From Cheilinus undulatus (Eukaryota > Chordata > Actinopteri > Labriformes > Labridae), in the NCBI RefSeq assembly GCF_018320785.1, contig NC_054880.1, positions 1,360,827-1,424,826 of the forward strand: a stretch of 64,000 bases of DNA, read 5' to 3'. This document shows positions 57,062 through 64,000 of this stretch, one piece after another. The notes beneath the pieces were generated by a model, which ran no database searches, had not been told where the DNA came from, and saw only the letters and a program-made list of their open reading frames with translations. Position numbers and translations under genes: made by a program. The stretch's first letter is position 1. Every line of letters begins with the position of its first letter.

Positions 57062-59095
57062 GGTTCGTCTTCAAGACTCCACCTCTCCACGGCAAAGTAG
57101 ACGATTCTTGTCTAATTCCTCCTGAACGGGTTGATGTGTGTCATAACGTTTCCATTAAAAGCCATTAATCAAATCAGACCGATTTTCCAAAATCTAGTTC
57201 CAAAATTCCGCTGTTTAGTATTTTTTCCTTGATTTCAGATCACACCCTTCATTGAATTAGATTACTGTCGTATCATTTTATTACATTTAGTTATTTCCTG
57301 TTTCTTTTTCTTACATTATATTTCATATTAGTTACATGATTTATACATTGTAATCCTGCTATTCATAATAACTCTTCAAAACTTTACTCATATTATCTTT
57401 GTTTTAGCTCGGTGTCGACTATTATTATTGCTGTAGAAGCCCACAGACATGTATCAGTTCAGAGGATCAGTGCGCAGAGGCAGAAGGAGACAAACTGCCG
57501 AAAGCTGCATCATAAATTAGTGTCTGACACAGAGGAGATTTTTTGAGAGAAATGAATTGCTTTGTACGTTTTCGACACAGTGAACAGGCGAGACAACAAA
57601 TCTTCTTTGCCCATTTTTACTCTTAACTGGCTAAACTATGCAGATAAACCGACCCCATCTACAGCCATTATGCCGCAGAGTTCCCAGCTTGTTAGAAAAG
57701 CTTCTGTAAGGCTACAAAGGAATGGATTGTGTCATTAGAATAGCATAATGTAGGGCCTCCAGTGATTAATGGTTCAAAGGTAAACAACTCTTTGTAACCT
57801 GTGCCTCTCTCACCAACACCGGTCTCAGAAGGTTAATATTTTTCCAAAGGTGTTCCACATGGATCACTTTTGGGCCCCACCATAATTAGAAAACTTTAAA
57901 GGTACAAGACCCCATTTAAAAATTGTCCAGAGGTCAAGACCCAATCAGAGTTTATTTAGAGATAATCTATGAGAGATGAAGTACAACAGACAGATGTGAC
58001 TTAAAAGGCAACTGGCTATTTAAGACTGGCTGCATTTTTTGCTGCTTGAATCTGCTGCACCTGCTTTCATACCAGGCATGAGTTTGCTGCTTGTCGTCTG
58101 TGTAACTGCTGTCAAAGCTCTGTCATTCCTCTGCAAGTTTTGCCGCAATAAACCTCCCTACAAGTGACTTCATTCAGTATAGTGGAACCGCTCGGGGAGC
58201 TTTTCAAAGTAAAAGCATTATAAAAAAATGAAGTTTCTCCAAAGAAATGCTAAATGGACTTGACTCCGGAAGTGTTTTCTCACTGTGTTTATCTTTACCT
58301 GCAACATTTTGTATCATGTGGAAACAGAAAGCTTCTTCAATAGTAGAAGTTTGAAGAACAACTTTATTAAACAGGCATATTTAATATTAAAATTCAACTA
58401 TATTAAACTGATTTAAATACATTCTACCAATGTGGATGTACATATTTGTTACAAGGTAAATATGGCTCTGTATGAGACCTCGAATCTCAAAATTCTCCAT
58501 GCAGTGTCTCTACGGCATGTGAGAGCTGTAGCCCTAACACTGGCTGCCAGTCTGAAACAGAGTTAAGACACAGCAACGACAAGGAGCACTCTAGCCAAGT
58601 GACGTCATACTACCAGTGCAGACCAAGACGTGGCGGTAGGTGTCTGTGATATTTTGTATGTTCTCAGGGAAATATTAAGGCCTAAAATGAAGTTTTGTTT
58701 GCAGTTTTACTTTTAAAAGTAGTGAAATCAGTGGTTGTGGGCTTTTATTTTAACATGTGTTGCATGCTATTCTTATTAATTAAAGTTGTTCTCAGTGCTG
58801 TGTATTTAACTGTTAAGAACTCTGAATTGCTCTATTTTCAGATGTTGGCTGTACATCAGGAGCACTAGGACATTATTTGATGGTCTGATGGTCTATTAAT
58901 TCTACCATTGAGTTGTCAGTGTGAACAGACAGAATGAGTGAATGGACCTCTCTGAATGTGAACATAAACATTTCCTAGAGTGACCCTCATGGATTATTTA
59001 TTGTACTCAGCAAACTGGTATTGTGGAAAAGCCACTACCAGAAACAGGGGAAATCCACAATGGCTGAAACAACTCAAGAGCAACTAATCTGACAC
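57062..59095. other. Intergenic sequence without recognised features
   Basis: I read both strands and see no convincing exon, RNA gene or classified repeat. The longest open frames are short and show no domain. Confidence 0.4.
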
Positions 59096-59450
59096 CTGTA
59101 TGACAGGTATGACTGTGTGGTACACCAGCTGCGCTGCTGCAGAGAGGAAACACCTGCACAGTGTGCTGGGAGCAGCTCAACCCATTGTTGGGATAGAGCT
59201 ACAACTCAGTGTACACCACCAGGATGGAGAGGAGGGCTGTCGGTATAATGAAGGACAGTACACACCTTGGACAGTCCCTGTCTGACCTGCTGACCTCTGG
59301 TAAGCGGTTTAGGACAATAAAAGCTAAAACCAACAGACTCAGGAACAGTTTTTACCCCCTTGCAGTGGCTTCCATCACATCCTTCCTCTCTCAGAAATTG
59401 AAATGTATGTTCATATGCCTCAATCACTTTTTTCCACTTTAGTCACTATA
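59096..59450 (+). mobile_element. LINE 3' tail (jockey/CR1-like ORF2 C-terminus)
   Basis: Read on the plus strand in shifting frames: a SCAAAERKHLHSVLGAAQ-like start, then YTTRMERRAVGIMKDSTHLG, SLSDLLTSGKRFRTIKAKTN and RLRNSFYPLAVASI. This is the end of the ORF2 of the LINE type whose front half lies at 12240-13690. It is strongly 5'-truncated, and the frame changes inside it show it is inactive. Confidence 0.7.
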
Positions 59451-59577
59451 TCAGTTTGATAATGCTGCTCTAAAACATACATGCAAAAGCTGCTTTTAGC
59501 TATTTTTTTAAACTTACTTAGCTTTAATGCATTTGTTCATTCATTCATTTATCTTCAGTGGAATCAGATGTCTGGTC

Positions 59578-59583
59578 TTTATT
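59578..59583 (-). terminator. Candidate polyadenylation signal of the TLR gene
   Basis: AATAAA on the minus strand, about 65 nt beyond the stop codon of the receptor gene. Confidence 0.45.
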
Positions 59584-59645
59584 GTCATTGTCTGATCCTT
59601 TCGGATTAAAAGTCTCCATTAGCATCTCTTAGATTCTCCTGTATT

Positions 59646-62600
59646 TCAGCTCACAGGTTCAGGAATGTTCAGGAATCCCTCTGGTCCAGTCAGAAGATTC
59701 ACATTGTCTCTGGTGGACTCTCCCGTCTCCAGAGCCCTCCGGACGTTCTGCCAGAAGACTCCCTTGTGTTGTCCAGCCTGTGGCCAGCTCAGGTAGGTGC
59801 GTTTCTTCACCAGCTTCCTCATACGGTAGTACGGAGACAGCTGATGAGAGGGCATCTCCTCCAGAAACAGCAGGATCAACACGTCCTTCTTCTCATCAAA
59901 CAGACGGAAACTGCAACGACACCAAGACAGTCTGTGAGGAAGGTTTAGAGGACTTCCTCTGCCTGCCTGCCAGTTTGTCTTGTTTCTCTTGATCATGCTT
60001 AAAACAGGAGCTCTTTTGATCAGCCCTATCCTACCTTGCACCTGATTTTGACTGTACCTTTTATGTAAAATACTCAGAGACAACCCCCACCTGGCCATCT
60101 GGATCTCTCTGGAGCACCACTCGCTCCGCAGGTAGCTCCAGCTGATCACACAGATGGTCTTCCTGCTGCTGTAGATGGCGTCTGTGATGTTCTCTATGAT
60201 AGGTTTACCTGCAGATACAAACATAAAAACAAGAGATATCAGGTGACTTCAACAAGCATCTTCAAGATCTCTAAAACAGGTTTGTATTTTCAAAACCCCT
60301 TTGATGAAAACAGTCTCCATTGTGAAGATGCTGTTAGGTTGAAGCTCCAGGCTTCATCTGCCTAGAGGTCATATGTATAGAACTACAATGGTTCCTTTGA
60401 AAATCTTAAAATGTTCTCAATGCAGGAAGACATGACAACAAGGGTCATTAGGTATTTACCTGGTTGGAAGTCTCTGTGGTGCAGACACAGTCTCCAGCCC
60501 TGCTCTCCCTCCAGCACTGGAAGCATCTCTCTGTAGACCCAGGCCTCATCCTCAACATTGTAGGAGATGAAGGCATCGTAGAGGTGAGGGGCTCCTCTCC
60601 TCCTCTTCCTGCTGTCATAAAAGAAGGCCTGGAAGAGGAGGAAGGCATAGACCATCTGCCACCTCAGGAAGTGGTAGATGAAAGAGGTGAGGAGAGTTAA
60701 CACCACCAGACAAGAGCTGGAGATATAGCAGAGGAAGCCAACGTCCATCCAACAGGACTGGACATCAAAGTCCAACACCTTGGTTCCCTGTTTGATCAGA
60801 GGAGAGGAACAGATGTAGTCATGGGCGCCATCTACCAGAGTTTGGTTGTTGCTCTTCACCCACTGGATGAAGCCAGCATTGGAGCAGTCACAGGCCAAAA
60901 GGGTTTTCCTCAGGTCCACATAAAGAAGAGCTGGGAGGGACTGGAAGATGTCATCATCGATCGCTGTTATACCAGTGTCCCTGAGAAACAAGTATTTGAG
61001 TGCAGACAGGTTGGCCTGGGCCAAAAAATCCAGAGACTTTAGTTTAGTGTTAGATAGATCCAGTGTCTGCAGGTGTGGGATTGGCCAGAACAGTTCAGGA
61101 CCCAAATCAGACAAGTCAGACTGTGTGATTCTCAAACTTCTCAGCTGAGAATAAGACTGGAATGTGTCTGGACTTGGTGTTGAAAAGAAAATGTTCTCAG
61201 CTGTTAATTCCTCTACAAGTCTTGCAGATTTGATTATCTCTATGTGAGTTGGAATGGTGAATCCATGGTGATTATCATAGAACACCATGTTCAGCTTTTT
61301 CAGTGATGTTAAATTAAAGAGAGAACTCTTGAGGTTTTCATGGTGACTTTTTAAAACCGATGTTAAAGGGAAAGTGATTGTTAGATCCTTTATTTGATGT
61401 AAAGCCTGGAAGTTACTTCTAAAAAAATTTGGAAGTGATACAGTTAGACTTGTCAGGTTGTACAAACCATCAAATGCTCCAAGGTCTACCCCTAAAATGT
61501 CATTAGATTTCAAATCCATCTGTTTAAGGGACCCTAAACTCTCAAACTCACCCCTTTTAAAGCGAATTACAAAGTGATTTCTCAAATTCAATGTCTGAAG
61601 GTTCTTCAGGCTAAATTTGAAGGTGTCTCCAAATGTCAACAGCAGATTATAACTCAAATCTAAAACCCTGAGGCTGTTGAGATGTTGGAAGGGACACCTG
61701 TCCAGTTTGGCAATGCGGTTTTTAAACATGTAAAGCTCCCTGAGGCTGGATGTGTTTTCAAAATCCTCACAGCTCAACTCAGAGATTCGGTTGAAATCAA
61801 GTCTGAGGACCCTGAGGGAGGAGAGGCTTCTGATGTCCTCTGGCACCTTGGTGAGAAAATTAAGGTGTAGATCTAATGACCTTAGTTGCTTCATCATTTC
61901 TATTGCGCCTTTTGGCATGTTAGACATACCAGTACTACTCAAGTAAAGTTCCTTGAGTTGACAGCAAACTCCAAGTTTGGCACTGAAGTTTGCATCATCA
62001 TTGTAAGACAGATCCAGGATCTGAAGTGTTGGTACTCTGCAGATAGAGGCCAACAGTTCTTTGTTGATCAATCCCTTCATAAAATGAAGTTTAAATTGTC
62101 GTAGTGAGTCGAGACTCTGCAGGACTATTTGGATTTCTACAAAAGCATCTGAGTGACTGAAATCCAGTTGAGTTATGTTCCTCAGGAAAGACTTATCAGG
62201 GATGTCCCATTTAAATTGAGTAATTTTAACACATCAGTCAAGGTTTATCGTGTGAAGATGAGGGAAGATAGGTGTTGTGATGCTGAATCTGCTGAGGGCA
62301 TTACCTTCAACATCTAACTCTCTCAGGCTTGACGACCCATTCAGATTCAGATCTTTAGACTCAAAGGTGGAGAACAGATTCTCTGCGATGCTCAGTTTAT
62401 GTATGTGTGGTAGAATTAGAATTGGCTGTATGTCGGAAACCTTTTGTAACTTGTTGGAGTCTAGGATGACAGTTTGTAAGCTGGTCAGGAAGTGAAAGGC
62501 CAAGCCATGAATAAAAGTAATGCTGTTTTCATGGAGGTCCAACAAAGTGAGGTTTGACAGTCCCTGAAAGATGTTACTCGTCAGATGTGTGAGATTATTA

Positions 62601-62962
62601 AACCCCATGTGGAGTACTGTCAATGACACCAAATCGATGAAGGATCCACCATCTACATGAGAAATCAAATTCTTATGCAGGTTCAGAACACGTAACTGTG
62701 TGAAATTCCCAAAATCATCTCTTTTGATCTGTTTGATCTGATTGTTTAAGAGTTTTACCCAGTATGCATCTTTAGGGATGTCATCAGGGACAGAGACAAG
62801 TTTACGGAAAGAGCAGTCCAGATGAACTTCAGCCAAGCCATGCAAAGTAAAATCAAAGGTGCAGTTTTTCAGGGAGTAAGCCAGTGAAGGGTGATGAAGA
62901 AGCTGGAGACACAGAAGGAAGACGAGAAGTCTTTGGACTGAGTTTGAAGAAGGACTCTCCAT
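59646..62962 (-). pseudogene. Toll-like receptor of the TLR11 family (TLR22/23/13-like), one in-frame stop
   Basis: An innate immune receptor gene with three coding exons: 62962-60460, 60208-60091 and 59910-59646. Introns are 251 and 180 bp; both lie within the TIR domain and keep the frame (FQPG/KPIIENI; QMA-S/FRLFDEKKD). The total is 962 codons including the stop. In order: signal peptide (about 1-30), LRR N-cap with paired cysteines, leucine-rich repeats to about 685, LRR C-cap (CDCSNAGFIQW...ICSS...QSCW), membrane segment (about 741-768), TIR domain from about 795 with box 1 YDAFISYN, box 2 RDFQPGKPI and box 3 FW. The start ATG has ACC before it. Codon 243 is TGA (62236-62234) inside the ectodomain, and the frame stays open on both sides (HTINLD stop CVKITQFKWD). 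The break could be a null allele, a young pseudogene or an assembly error. TLR22 versus TLR23/13 cannot be settled by eye. Confidence 0.85.
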
Positions 62963-63051
62963 GGTTGACTCTCTGATGTTCAGGTCTATGACTGGTGAGT
63001 TTGTTGAGTTAATCTGATGTGGAGACCTAAATGATCATCTTGGCTTCACAT
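62963..63051 (-). promoter_or_regulatory. 5' UTR of the TLR gene with a likely upstream splice acceptor
   Basis: On the minus strand CTCCTACAG (63060-63052) precedes ATGTGAAGCCAAG, a good acceptor about 90 nt before the start codon. A non-coding first exon farther right is therefore likely, as in many fish TLR genes, but it is not located. Confidence 0.4.
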
Positions 63052-63060
63052 CTGTAGGAG

Positions 63061-64000
63061 AGGAGAGAAAATGTTAAATATTTTAAGGTGATCAGTTAAT
63101 TGTGAATTCTGCAGTCATTTAAAACATTTACACTATTCCAACATGGTCCCAGTTCAAAAGAAAAAAAAAATCCAGATTTATTTTGCAGAACTGAAGTTTC
63201 TTGCTTGTTAGAGTTTGTGTATGTGCAATGTTGTTTTCATGGGCAGCTGAATTATAAAGTCATAATATAACTTAATGCATTGAACGTTATTGATTTCAGA
63301 GAGGGAATAGTGTCTACTCTGTTTCCACAGAGTGCATGTCTTCTGCTTTCAGCACTATCGAACTCTGGTTGTGGTCCACTCACAGGAAGTGCATGAGGCT
63401 GTACAGCAGTAGTTTACACACCAGTCCTCAGTTCAAAGAAGCCATTTAGCCCACCTCTCTGCTGTCTGAATAAGAGGCAGTGGTGAAGCCCTGTTTTTAT
63501 CAGTTATGCTCTGTTTGGTCTGATTGTCTTGTGTTTTCTCTTTCAATATGCAACAGTTTGTGTACTTTCATGCTATCAAGGATTGATTTAATTCCAACAT
63601 GTGTTACAACTTCATTGTGAAAAGTGCTATAAATAAAATAATCAAATCAGTGGGTTGCTAGTCCAACACTGCAGGTTATGATGTTGATTCTCAGAGGCTA
63701 ACATCGGTGTACTTCTGTTTTCAAACAGCTGACTCTGGATGCTAGCAGAGCCAGCTTTTAGCAAACCCCGTAATAAAGTGTCTGTAACATATATTCACAA
63801 CCTTGTCTGTTTTTCTTTTTTGATTTAATAGATTATTCATGTTCAGAATATCTTGGCTTTTTAGACTGAAACAATACAGCACCTTTGCATCCAGTGGATG
63901 CACAGAACGTTCACCTTGTTGTCTCTATTTCTGTGTAGCTTTCACTGTGTCCTTCAGGTCATCATCTTACTGGACAGGAAACCTTCTCCCAAACCGTACT
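63061..64000. other. Upstream of the TLR gene, no recognised features
   Basis: AT-rich unique-looking sequence. No coding exon or classified repeat was recognised. The TLR promoter and a non-coding exon may lie here or beyond the window. Confidence 0.35.

Overview
The window is vertebrate nuclear DNA, most likely from a percomorph teleost fish. The evidence is a head-to-tail family of two-exon C2H2 zinc-finger genes whose acidic hinge (EVPSEQQEWSSSL..., KTEDDEEKPQSSQL) is typical of teleost finger genes, a fish-type Toll-like receptor, and fish transposon families (L2 and L1/Tx1-like LINEs, Tc1, hAT MITEs, a tRNA-derived SINE with 14-bp target duplications, a BEL/Pao fossil). No species can be named from this.

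Layout. Positions 1-56000 hold eight zinc-finger genes, all on the + strand, called A-H here. A has only its second exon in the window (2237-3042). B-H each have a 184-bp first exon (starts 5737, 11395, 20271, 27008, 32590, 41919, 51959) and one large second exon. All splice in the same phase (CACAGAGCA-G / AC). Predicted lengths are B 382, C 443, D 359, E 496, F 389, G 781 and H 496 aa. The first exon encodes a nearly invariant 61-residue helical/coiled-coil domain. Exon 2 encodes an acidic hinge of about 160 residues with two SUMO-type motifs, then 4 to 20 fingers. Most copies of the first exon are preceded by a TATA-less promoter with a CACCGGAAGTGA (ETS-type) and a CAACATGGCGG (YY1-type) motif. 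The repeating unit is the whole gene with its flanks. Introns and spacers are homologous between copies, so transposon insertions can be read against empty sites in sister copies.

The array has two blocks. A-D use one acceptor and hinge version (DTQQLLVHQEE) and E-H another (DNQQLSVTPEE). E is mosaic between them. Three copies (C, F, G) have lost the conserved last finger at the same site.

Positions 55268-59645 form a gene-poor spacer with a clean hAT-type MITE and a LINE tail. Positions 59646-62962, on the minus strand and converging on the array, hold a TLR11-family (TLR22/23/13-like) receptor gene with three coding exons. It is complete except for a single in-frame TGA at codon 243. The rest, to 64000, holds no recognisable gene.

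The zinc-finger genes are probably DNA-binding repressors diversifying by finger gain, loss and changes at DNA-contact positions, in a region full of the transposons such families often target. That functional link is inference. All similarities were judged by eye without database searches.
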